In this document: piece after piece, positions 27,181-34,978 of the stretch
How the letters are laid out: every line of letters starts with the position of its first letter
Position numbering within the stretch: the stretch's first letter is position 1
NCBI RefSeq assembly: GCF_010111755.1
Contig: NC_088954.1
Location: 186,001 to 250,000, forward strand
Direction: 5' to 3'
Origin: Nakaseomyces glabratus
Taxonomy: Eukaryota > Ascomycota > Saccharomycetes > Saccharomycetales > Saccharomycetaceae
DNA: 64,000 nucleotides
Notes under the pieces: model-generated
Databases searched by the model: none
Told to the model about the DNA's origin: nothing
Seen by the model: the letters and a program-made list of their open reading frames with translations, nothing else
Position numbers and translations under genes: made by a program

Positions 27181-27303
27181 TGTTATCCCCCCCTTCACAT
27201 TTATAGCCCTTTTTGAAGTTTCTTCCAAAGTCAGCGAAGAGAAGAGAAGTGCCACTTTCGCAGCTAGGAAGGTATAAGGGAAACTGTACTGGTGTACGTA
27301 CAG

Positions 27304-27470
27304 CATATGATGATACGTGGTGGGGTATATAGAATATACACTATTACGTGATGATCATATGACTACCCGTGGTAAAGTAGAATATATACGTATACACGGG
27401 ATATCATATGATGGCCACATATACAGATACTCCAAGTAATGTATAACGGCAATCATATGATATACGTGCA
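27304..27470. repeat. Degenerate ~50-bp periodic array with CATATGA at each unit start
   Basis: CATATGA occurs at 27304, 27356, 27405 and 27454, that is at intervals of 52, 49 and 49 bp. Units 1, 2 and 4 continue with similar sequence (ATGATACGTGG, ATGACTACCCGTGG, ATGATATACGTG); unit 3 is more diverged. It looks like an old tandem array or a phased set of binding sites. Confidence 0.55.
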
Positions 27471-27630
27471 ACTGTACTGTCCCTTCCCCCCCCCACTTCA
27501 CCTCCATTCATCCGAGGACCTAATACCCACTTCACTACCCACTACCCACAGTGAGAGTGCAATGCAGTACGTTCGTGTGACAAGATGGGGCAGTTTGCCG
27601 TCTTTTCTACAAAGAAGGGCGGACTTCTCC

Positions 27631-27661
27631 GAGTCTGAACGAGTCTGAACAGAGTCTGGAC
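27631..27661 (+). repeat. Three tandem GAGTCTGRAC decamers
   Basis: GAGTCTGAAC occurs twice back to back, then one base later GAGTCTGGAC. A short direct repeat in the SDH3 promoter, origin by slippage likely. Confidence 0.6.
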
Positions 27662-27740
27662 AGGAGAAGGTGTGCAGTGCTGCGGGGGTTTATGTGTGTG
27701 TTGTAAGCTTGTTACCTTCGGAATGGCCTTCTCACGTCTG

Positions 27741-27745
27741 ATTGG
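27741..27745 (-). promoter_or_regulatory. CCAAT (Hap2/3/4/5-type) box of SDH3
   Basis: ATTGG on the plus strand (GAACCAAT on the minus), about 160 bp before the SDH3 ATG. S. cerevisiae SDH genes are activated by the Hap complex through CCAAT boxes. Short motif, so modest support. Confidence 0.4.
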
Positions 27746-27904
27746 TTCCCTTCTGCGAATTGAATAACATCGAATAGACTCTGCTTCTCACTCTAGTATA
27801 AATGAAACAAACCTTTGCTTTACCTGGAATAAGATGGATAGAGGGGAGAAAAGGCAGGTAATACCATACACTAAAGAGGAATAAATACCAAAGAAAACAA
27901 AAAC

Positions 27905-28450
27905 ATGCTGTCTCTGGGATTGATGAACAGAAGTGCTGGATGCACTAGAAGAGCGGTCCTTCTTATCCGTGGTGCAGCTCAGAGGAGGCTGTTGAGCAGT
28001 TCTGTGCGCAGACTAAACACGATGAAGTCGTCTATGAACGCTGAGGAAGAAGCGCTACTGAACAAGCAGCGTGCTCTGAGACCTATCTCCCCACACTTGA
28101 CCATATACCAGCCACAGCTGACATGGTACATGTCCTCCGTGCACAGAATCTCACACCTGATCCTCGGCGGTACTTTCTACGTGCTCACTATCCTGTTCGG
28201 GCTTGGGTACTTCGTCTCCGGCATAAACACCGAGTCCGTCTCGCAGTGGTACCACAAGCACGTCTCGCCAATGACCGAGCAGATCGTCAAGGCAGGGTTC
28301 GCCTTCACTTTCGCCTTCCACTACTTCTCCACCATCAGACACTACATCTGGGACTTCGCAAAGGAACTGACCTTGAAAGGTGTCTACAGAACAGGCTACT
28401 CCGTGCTGGCTTTGACCGCCATCGCAGGTACATACATCTGGAACATGTAA
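27905..28450 (+). CDS. SDH3: Succinate dehydrogenase cytochrome b subunit (complex II anchor)
   Basis: 181 residues (S. cerevisiae Sdh3 198). The first ~40 residues, rich in Arg/Ser/Leu without acids, are a mitochondrial presequence. The SdhC signature [11 protein letters not shown]...SSVHRISH (about 59-84) forms part of the ubiquinone site. Three membrane spans follow (about 84-105, 127-147, 162-180). With Sdh4 it anchors the flavoprotein and iron-sulfur subunits and passes electrons to ubiquinone. Codons are strongly GC-ending. S. cerevisiae also has the paralogue SHH3; location next to TGL1 and CTK1 supports SDH3. Confidence 0.93.
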   Translation: MLSLGLMNRSAGCTRRAVLLIRGAAQRRLLSSSVRRLNTMKSSMNAEEEALLNKQRALRPISPHLTIYQPQLTWYMSSVHRISHLILGGTFYVLTILFGLGYFVSGINTESVSQWYHKHVSPMTEQIVKAGFAFTFAFHYFSTIRHYIWDFAKELTLKGVYRTGYSVLALTAIAGTYIWNM

Positions 28451-28831
28451 TACACCTGCACCCCCAAAACTATTTATTTATATACCATGTATATTCAACA
28501 TGAAATCTCATGAACAATTTTTGCAAACGATAATGTGGTCCTCGTGCATATGCTAGTAAGACGTGCTTGTAAGACGTGCTTGCAAACTATGCCTGTACAC
28601 AAGACTATGCTGCGCAACCTGTTGCTTATGCTGGTGGAACATTGAGATCGTTATGTACGCCATAACAAAAAAAAGGTAGCCCCTTATGTAAAAAGTTGAC
28701 TAAGCGATGAGCAACGTTAGTCATACCCACAACTCCCCCCCCACACACATATAAGAAGACTAAAGACACACGCTACAACAGACCTTGCATCACACTCCGA
28801 CATAACAGCATAACCTACTAGTATTGCAGAT
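28451..28831. other. SDH3-TGL1 spacer
   Basis: About 380 bp. It contains a perfect 13-bp tandem duplication, TAAGACGTGCTTG at 28557-28569 and 28570-28582, an A-run near 28667 and a C-run (28735-28742) followed by an ACACACATATAAG TATA-like element before TGL1. No gene is seen. Confidence 0.5.
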
Positions 28832-30517
28832 ATGATATTCAACAGCTTCACGATCACGGACTATGTGATCGTTCTGCTCGTTTACCTCGAGTCCATGGTG
28901 GCTTTCTTCCTGAAGCTGGTGCCTCAGCCCATAATATCGCTGCTGGAGTGGTTCATCGACTACTCGTTCAGCGAGGACAACACCTCGTTCGAGGAGCGTC
29001 TCCGCACCGCGGTTACCATCCATGACATGTGCCGCTTGTTCGGGATAGAGGTCGAGGACCACCTGGTGCGTACCGAGGACGACTACATCCTGACCCTGCA
29101 CCGCATCCCGCCAAGAGAAGGTACCGCTAACGGCAAGACAGTCTACCTGCACCACGGCCTGCTGATGTGCTCCGATGTCTGGGTCTGCCACGTCGAGAGA
29201 CACAAGAACTTGCCCTTTGTGCTTCACGACCTGGGCTTCGACGTCTGGATGGGCAACAACAGAGGTAACAAGTACTCCACAGCACATTTGTACAAACAGC
29301 CTAAGTCCAAGGAGTTCTGGGACTTCTCCATCGACGAGTTCGCATTCTTCGACATTCCAAACTCCATCCAGTTCGTCCTCGACAGATGCAAGATTGACCA
29401 GCTGATATGTATCGGGTTCTCTCAGGGCTCCGCCCAGATGTTTGCCGCGCTAAGTATCAGCGAGGACCTGAACAAGAAAGTGTCCCATTTCATCGCCATC
29501 GCCCCAGCCATGACTCCAAAGGGTCTGCACAACAGAATCGTGGACACTCTCGCCAAGTCCTCTCCGACTCTGATGTACTTGTTCTTCGGACGCAACATCA
29601 TCTTGCCCTCGGCTGTGGTCTGGCAGAAGACTATACACCCTAAGCTTTTCAACTTCTTCATCGATTTCGGTAACAGAATCCTGTTCAACTGGAAAGCTCT
29701 GAACATCACTCAGAAGCAAAAGATGGCTGCTTACTCGAAACTTTACTCTACAACCAGCGTGAAGTCCATCGTGCATTGGTTCCAAATCCTTAGAGCACAG
29801 AAATTCCAAATGTTTGAAGAACAGGACGACATGTTTAACTCCTTGACTAGACCATACAAGATCCCAAGGTTCCCAACAAAGACTAACATCAAGACCCCTA
29901 TCTTGCTAATATACGGCGGTGTCGACTCGTTGGTTGACATCAATGTCATGAGGAATAACCTGCCCTTAACAAATGTCTTTGACATAAAAGTGGACCTACA
30001 TGAACATCTTGACCTGATCTGGGGCAAAGATACCGATACGCTCGTGATTGCCAAAGTATTGAGATTCATAGAGTTCTTCAGCGGCGAGAAACTACTACAG
30101 TCCACTACACTTTCTCTTGGCGAGCCAGAAAGACTCATGCCTGTTAAGACGCCAATCAGCCAACACACTAGCAGAAGAAACAGCAACAGTAGCGTTGGCA
30201 CAGAAAATGCGACTCCTTCAACGTTTAACGTTCGTAAGACTACGACGCCCTCTAACTACAGGTACGAACAAACGGAAAGCCCAACCGCCCAATACGGTTT
30301 AGAGAAGTTGAACTCTCTGTACTCCAACGTTGGAAGGGGGCTAGAAGATATTGACGAGAAGGAGGCCTTCCTGGACTACAATACCGGCGACAAGATGGAC
30401 GAAATCCAAAAGACGAACTCAATCAACCAACGCAGACTGAGCGAGTACCTGGACTCATCCACAGACTTGAAACAAATGGACAGCAATGCTACCACCACCG
30501 TCAACACTCCCAACTAA
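28832..30517 (+). CDS. TGL1: Steryl ester hydrolase Tgl1
   Basis: 561 residues (S. cerevisiae 548). An acid-lipase-family alpha/beta hydrolase of lipid droplets that releases sterol and fatty acid from steryl esters. An N-terminal hydrophobic segment (about 7-37) anchors it. The oxyanion-side motif YLHHGLLMCSDVW (105-117) and the nucleophile elbow GFSQG with S197 are visible; the acid is in YGGVDSLVD and the histidine in HEHLDLIWGKD. The last ~140 residues are polar, low-complexity tail. GC-ending codons dominate the first two-thirds and fade toward the 3' end. It follows SDH3 and precedes CTK1 as on S. cerevisiae chromosome XI. Confidence 0.95.
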   Translation: MIFNSFTITDYVIVLLVYLESMVAFFLKLVPQPIISLLEWFIDYSFSEDNTSFEERLRTAVTIHDMCRLFGIEVEDHLVRTEDDYILTLHRIPPREGTANGKTVYLHHGLLMCSDVWVCHVERHKNLPFVLHDLGFDVWMGNNRGNKYSTAHLYKQPKSKEFWDFSIDEFAFFDIPNSIQFVLDRCKIDQLICIGFSQGSAQMFAALSISEDLNKKVSHFIAIAPAMTPKGLHNRIVDTLAKSSPTLMYLFFGRNIILPSAVVWQKTIHPKLFNFFIDFGNRILFNWKALNITQKQKMAAYSKLYSTTSVKSIVHWFQILRAQKFQMFEEQDDMFNSLTRPYKIPRFPTKTNIKTPILLIYGGVDSLVDINVMRNNLPLTNVFDIKVDLHEHLDLIWGKDTDTLVIAKVLRFIEFFSGEKLLQSTTLSLGEPERLMPVKTPISQHTSRRNSNSSVGTENATPSTFNVRKTTTPSNYRYEQTESPTAQYGLEKLNSLYSNVGRGLEDIDEKEAFLDYNTGDKMDEIQKTNSINQRRLSEYLDSSTDLKQMDSNATTTVNTPN

Positions 30518-31148
30518 TCAAAAGACAGTTCTGTCCGTTTCTTTTTCTAAGTACGTTTACGTTTATTAGTTATTATCTGAACTTTTTAATTCTATTTCCA
30601 AGCACAGTCAGTAAATGATCTTCCACCTCCCCTTTATATATATTACATAACAATATACCAAATAAAAAAACCAATACTAATGCAAGGATATAATCCTGAC
30701 ATTGCCTATATTCACAACAATCGATAATATACTACCTGCTGATAGCTATACTTTTTTTTTCAAGATGCTCATCGATTTTTTTCTCACAGCGAGGAAAAAA
30801 TGTTAGAATGCTAACACATAAAGAGGATTCACAACAAATACTACTTTCACCAGCTGTCATAGCCGGAATCAACGTACTTGACACATCTCATAGGACAACA
30901 GTATTAGGTGAACATTGGTAGACGCGATTCATATTAATTTCCCCCACAACTTATCCTGGCAGTTTTGAATTACGGACATTGTCATAATTTTAGTGACAGC
31001 GAAGTTGAACTTCAGTTTGGAAAGATTTATTTAGACTTATTGCGAAAGAGCTTTGGATTATCGAAGTAGTGCATATTTGGTCAATATTATCTTGGAGCAA
31101 TTTTCATTTTGCGAACCCTCACATACTCAAGAGCTCTCAGGTACCAAG
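30518..31148. other. TGL1-CTK1 spacer / CTK1 promoter
   Basis: About 630 bp, AT-rich, with TATATATATTACATAA near 30635 (likely TGL1 3' end) and a T-run at 30752-30761. The 32 codons before the CTK1 ATG are open in frame but start only from TTG. No other gene is seen. Confidence 0.5.
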
Positions 31149-32810
31149 ATGTCATTTGCTGGGTACTCTGGTAATTCCAATTCGAACTCCCATTTCAAGA
31201 GGCGGAACACCACGCAGACCGATAGAGATGGTGCCAATACACATAATAAGAGGTCAAGGCCGAATAATTATAGTAAAAATGCTGATTTTGCGAAGAGTAA
31301 CGATATGAATGATAGGAACAATAGCAAACCAGAGTTTACAGGCTCGAGGTACCAAGGTGGGAAAGCCAGCAGGTTTCCGAAGAAGGATTATGAAGAGAGT
31401 TCGAACAAGAACAGGAATAGAAATCAAAATACGAAGAGGTTCCAAAGCACAAAACCAAACAGAAAGCTGAATGTTAATGAGAGTCGATTTAGAGAAGACT
31501 ACAACAATAAACATGGCAGAATCTCTACACGTTACAACAATTTCACAACAGGCAATACAAGCGATATACGGACTAATGGTAACAACACGCCTTTACGACA
31601 GGATGACAGAAATACTATAACCAGGCCATCTAACAATGCCAATAATAACCAGGATTCAGGCAGGAAAATATTTGAACTTCCCAAGGGACCAAAATCAACA
31701 ATATCTAGATATAACACTGGAGAACCATACAAAGGTACAAAACCTCAATCTATACCAACTCCTACTCTACCTACTACTTTCCTATCGAGACCCATGAACG
31801 ACTCCGTGTATGAACGATTATTACAAGTTGGTGAAGGTACATATGGTAAGGTCTACAAAGCTAGAAATACAGTTACGAAAGAACTTGTTGCACTCAAGAA
31901 GTTAAGACTACAAGGGGAAAGGGAAGGATTTCCAATCACTTCAATTAGAGAAATCAAGTTATTACAAAGTTTTAACCACGAGAACGTGTCAACAATAAAG
32001 GAAATTATGGTGGAAAGCCAGAAGATCATATACATGATCTTTGAGTATGCCGACAATGATCTTGGGGGGTTGTTACTAAATAAACAGATCAATATTAATG
32101 CGGCACAATCGAAACACATATTCAAACAAATTCTTCACGGTATCGAATACCTACACGATAACAACATACTACATCGTGACATAAAGGGCTCTAATATTCT
32201 TATAGACAATCAAGGCTCACTTAAGCTCACGGATTTCGGTTTAGCTAGAAAAATAGATTGTAACAGAGATGCCATCCGAGATTATACAAATAGGGTCATA
32301 ACGATATGGTATAGGCCGCCCGAGTTGTTGCTAGGTACAACAAATTATGGACCTGAGGTAGATATGTGGGGTTGTGGGTGTATACTTGTCGAGTTGTTCA
32401 ACAAGATGGCAATCTTTCAAGGTACAAACGAGCTGGAGCAACTTGAGGCTATTTTCAAAGTCATGGGCTCTCCAAGTATAGAACAATGGCCGAATATTTT
32501 TGATATGCCCTGGTTCTTCATGATTATGCCTCAACAAGCTACCAAATATCCAAACGTTTTTGAGGAAAAGTTTAGGGCAGTGCTAGAGACAGACAATTGC
32601 TTCAAGTTGGCACAGGGTCTACTACGTTATGATCAAGAAAAGAGGCTAACAGCCAGCGAAGCGCTACAAAGCGAATATTTCAAAGAAGATCCTCAACCGC
32701 AGCCTCTAATATTGAATGACGCTATAAGTTGCCACGAGTTTGAAGTAAAGCTGGCCAGAAAACAACAAAAAAAGAAAGAACAGAGCAAGTCTACCACCTC
32801 TTCTGCTTAA
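31149..32810 (+). CDS. CTK1: Ctk1, catalytic subunit of CTD kinase I
   Basis: 553 residues from the first ATG (31149); S. cerevisiae Ctk1 has 528. With cyclin Ctk2 and Ctk3 it phosphorylates Ser2 of the RNA polymerase II C-terminal repeats during elongation (CDK12-like). The N-terminal ~215 residues are disordered, rich in Asn, Arg and Ser. The kinase core begins near 220 with GEGTYGKVYKA, the cyclin-contact helix reads PITSIREIKLL, catalytic HRD is H342-R-D344, DFG begins at D362, and the T-loop threonine is T385 in NRVITIWYRPPE, equivalent to the Cak1 target of yeast Ctk1. A C-terminal Lys-rich tail ends the protein. Flanked by TGL1 and HSK3 as in S. cerevisiae. Confidence 0.95.
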   Translation: MSFAGYSGNSNSNSHFKRRNTTQTDRDGANTHNKRSRPNNYSKNADFAKSNDMNDRNNSKPEFTGSRYQGGKASRFPKKDYEESSNKNRNRNQNTKRFQSTKPNRKLNVNESRFREDYNNKHGRISTRYNNFTTGNTSDIRTNGNNTPLRQDDRNTITRPSNNANNNQDSGRKIFELPKGPKSTISRYNTGEPYKGTKPQSIPTPTLPTTFLSRPMNDSVYERLLQVGEGTYGKVYKARNTVTKELVALKKLRLQGEREGFPITSIREIKLLQSFNHENVSTIKEIMVESQKIIYMIFEYADNDLGGLLLNKQININAAQSKHIFKQILHGIEYLHDNNILHRDIKGSNILIDNQGSLKLTDFGLARKIDCNRDAIRDYTNRVITIWYRPPELLLGTTNYGPEVDMWGCGCILVELFNKMAIFQGTNELEQLEAIFKVMGSPSIEQWPNIFDMPWFFMIMPQQATKYPNVFEEKFRAVLETDNCFKLAQGLLRYDQEKRLTASEALQSEYFKEDPQPQPLILNDAISCHEFEVKLARKQQKKKEQSKSTTSSA

Positions 32811-33159
32811 ATGTGTCTTCTGCATTTTTTCAACCTGAATAGTATATGTTTGCGTTGCATCTTTTGCATACCTATATATTTCATTTTACAACTAGCACCA
32901 ATACCGCAAACTATACCGTTTCTCCGCAGGCATAGCACAGATTCATGGATTTTCCCATTAGGTCGAAACATATTTTATTAATTGCATCACAGTTAATTAT
33001 GTGTCATATATAAATAACGAATATAGAACTAGTTTTATATTAATAATACAGCACGTCCTTCCCCCATCATCGGTCCATTTTGGCCACAAATAGTATCAAA
33101 AAGCATGGGAGAAACGCCAAACAAGAATTGAAATTGTAGAAACGTCACCACCCCCAGTT
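32811..33159. other. Convergent CTK1/HSK3 3' spacer
   Basis: About 350 bp between convergent stop codons. It has TATATATTTC near 32873 and TATATAAATAACGAATATAG near 33008, probable 3'-end signals for the two genes. No gene is seen. Confidence 0.5.
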
Positions 33160-33372
33160 TCATTTTTCACCTCCACCAAGCATTTGGTCCTCAAAACACC
33201 GACTACTACCGATAAGCCAACTGCTGTTCACCTTCCCCAATTGCCCGACCAGGTTCTCATTGCATTGTTTAGACATGGTATCGAGATGTCTCGTTGTCTC
33301 CTTCAAGTTCTGGTTCAGCTCTTCCAATTGCTGAGCTAAATGCGCATACTGTCTCTGTTTAGTATTGTTCAT
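33160..33372 (-). CDS. HSK3: Hsk3, DASH/Dam1 complex subunit
   Basis: A 70-residue product (S. cerevisiae Hsk3 69). Nearly the whole chain up to about residue 50 is heptad-patterned helix (YAHLAQQLEELNQNLKETT, then HLDTMSKQCNENL), the form of the small coiled-coil DASH subunits. The DASH ring couples kinetochores to microtubule plus ends. The position, between CTK1 and MRPL31 on the opposite strand, is the same as YKL138C-A in S. cerevisiae. The gene is short but has a proper ATG at 33372. Confidence 0.9.
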   Translation of the reverse strand: MNNTKQRQYAHLAQQLEELNQNLKETTRHLDTMSKQCNENLVGQLGKVNSSWLIGSSRCFEDQMLGGGEK

Positions 33373-33690
33373 ACCGAATTCTTACTTAACTTCACGGGTT
33401 TGTAGCACTGTTTAGCATCCCAGTTGATATGCTTCTTGATCTATCAAAGACAAAGATCATCGCAAAAAGTCTTTAAAAAGTGCAAAAATTGAAAACATTG
33501 CTTTAAATTGTAGTAGTGCTGGCAAAATAGGTCTAATACAATGGAATTATAATGTGTTATATATATACATGAATGCATTTGATTTGTAATTAGCTTAGAT
33601 ACAGATATTTGAATTATTAGCTTTTGTAGCGGTTCTCGAGCTCGGTTTTTGACCTGAATTTGGACAATGAGGTCGCACCCTAAGGTTTTA
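33373..33690. other. MRPL31 3' end / HSK3 promoter spacer
   Basis: About 320 bp between two tandem minus-strand genes. AT-rich, no distinct motif. A frame overlapping MRPL31 runs into it (33444-33782) but is read out of frame with the ribosomal protein and has no coding character. Confidence 0.5.
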
Positions 33691-34083
33691 CTAAAAGAAT
33701 TGAGGGTTGCGCCTAGCTGAAATCTTAGTCCACTTTGGCACCTTGTGTATACCTTTCCTGTAGCCTCTGCTCTTCTTGTCAAACACTGTGTATTTGTCCT
33801 TTGCTGACATCTGGTACTCCTTAGGGAAGAACGACGCTTTGTTCAGCAGACGCATAATGGCACTTCTGGGCTTGTACTTGCGTTCTTCCAGTGCTTGTTC
33901 AAACTGCAACCCTTTCTCCTGACAGCGCTGTACGTGCAATCCAAGTGTTAGGTTCTTCACTACATCATCAACAGCCTTTAGCCTCTGTCTTTGACGGAAC
34001 TTCTGGGGACCGGACATCCTCCATGGAACTTTCCACAACAACCCGCCTTGCAGGAACTGAGTACCTCTGAATGGACCAAACAT
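33691..34083 (-). CDS. MRPL31: Mitochondrial large-subunit ribosomal protein mL60 (Mrpl31)
   Basis: 130 residues (S. cerevisiae 131) from [24 protein letters not shown]. The chain is highly basic, with a central helix ([19 protein letters not shown]) and a C-terminal [20 protein letters not shown] tail; it is a fungal-specific component of the mitochondrial ribosome. The open frame has an ATG 17 codons upstream (34134), but the shorter start gives the family length and a typical N-terminus, so 34083 is preferred. It lies between HSK3 and the divergent CMC1 as in S. cerevisiae. Confidence 0.9.
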   Translation of the reverse strand: MFGPFRGTQFLQGGLLWKVPWRMSGPQKFRQRQRLKAVDDVVKNLTLGLHVQRCQEKGLQFEQALEERKYKPRSAIMRLLNKASFFPKEYQMSAKDKYTVFDKKSRGYRKGIHKVPKWTKISARRNPQFF

Positions 34084-34334
34084 CTTAATTACGGTTGCTT
34101 GGAGGGTTCTTGTAATGCCTAGACTACTATCCAACAGTAACTTCTTTAATAAATTCTCCAGGAAATCCTCCTTCCAAGTGTCTCAAGAGTGACTAAGAAC
34201 GAGGAACCGGCAGAGGACAAAGCACTGGAGGAGACAATTAAAAGTGCTTGAGTACAGCTTATATTGAAACCAACTCAGCTTGAAACGTTGCTATTTGAAT
34301 CAATTAGAATAGTACTGAGAGAATAGTTGCAACA

Positions 34335-34649
34335 ATGTCTGAGCAAGCAGCTAGCGAAAGCGGGCGTAGAGTGCCCTTGTGGGTTTTGAATGCTAGGGAG
34401 GAGAAGGAGGCCAGGACGAACTTGAAGAACATGGCTTACAAGAACTGTGATGAGTATGTGAAGGCTATGGCTGATTGTGCAAAGCAGAATGGTCTCAAAT
34501 GTTTTCCGGCTTGTGATCAACAGAGAGCAGACATGAGGCAGTGCCTGCTGTTCTACCAGACAGATCATTACTTGGATGTTGAGAGGGACAAGATTGTTCA
34601 GAAGAGAATCGCCAGGCTGGAAGAGATGGTAAATAAGCAGAAATCGTGA
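34335..34649 (+). CDS. CMC1: Cmc1, twin CX9C mitochondrial copper-related protein
   Basis: 104 residues (S. cerevisiae 111). The core shows two CX9C pairs, C-DEYVKAMAD-C and C-DQQRADMRQ-C, with an additional cysteine giving CFPAC between them. Proteins of this type are imported into the intermembrane space and oxidised by Mia40. Cmc1 binds Cox1 and helps cytochrome c oxidase assembly and copper delivery. There is no presequence, as usual. Divergent from MRPL31 and convergent with APL2, matching the S. cerevisiae order. Confidence 0.93.
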   Translation: MSEQAASESGRRVPLWVLNAREEKEARTNLKNMAYKNCDEYVKAMADCAKQNGLKCFPACDQQRADMRQCLLFYQTDHYLDVERDKIVQKRIARLEEMVNKQKS

Positions 34650-34978
34650 TATGCTGGCTATCGACACTAACATATATTCAGGTTCCTCTCTTTTTAAAAG
34701 GTACAACGTTTGTTATGAAATGCAATACAATAACTTTCACTGTAAATAAATTTAATGACCATTACCCCCATACAATAGACTTTTCTTCTCCAGTACATTC
34801 CAATAAATATTTAAATCAAATACCAGATTTCAGAACGTATTATGCAATATTTTTCACTATACTAATCTATGTATATCGATGTTATATAAACTATGAATAA
34901 AATCTTAAAAATGATAATTTCTCATAGGAATTAAGAAAGTGTCAAATCCTTTTCTGGCGCCAAATTGATACAGTTCCA
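34650..34978. other. Convergent CMC1/APL2 3' spacer
   Basis: About 330 bp, strongly AT-rich, with TGTAAATAAATTTAATG and AATAAATATTTAAATC runs likely to act in 3'-end formation. An 84-codon open frame starting just before the CMC1 stop has no coding character and is ignored. Confidence 0.5.

Larger units (their letters stand above)
27129..27904. other. Divergent SNF7/SDH3 promoter region
   Basis: About 775 bp with several layers: the CAA-type leader of SNF7, a roughly 50-bp periodic CATATGA array (27304-27460), a C-run (27486-27495), three copies of a GAGTCTGRAC decamer (27631-27661), and a CCAAT box near SDH3 (27741-27745). No gene is seen. Confidence 0.6.

Noticed and set aside
26425..27206. 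Long plus-strand open frames (251 and 159 codons) opposite SNF7
   Set aside because: They are the mirror of GC-rich SNF7 codons; the proteins are Ser or Leu/His/Arg low complexity without domains, while SNF7 on the minus strand is a clear family member.
28790..29287. 165-codon minus-strand frame over the TGL1 5' end
   Set aside because: A by-product of the GC-ending codons of TGL1; it covers the conserved lipase start and has no independent features.
34646..34900. 84-codon frame behind CMC1
   Set aside because: Overlaps the CMC1 stop and lies in an AT-rich 3' region; amino-acid content follows base composition.
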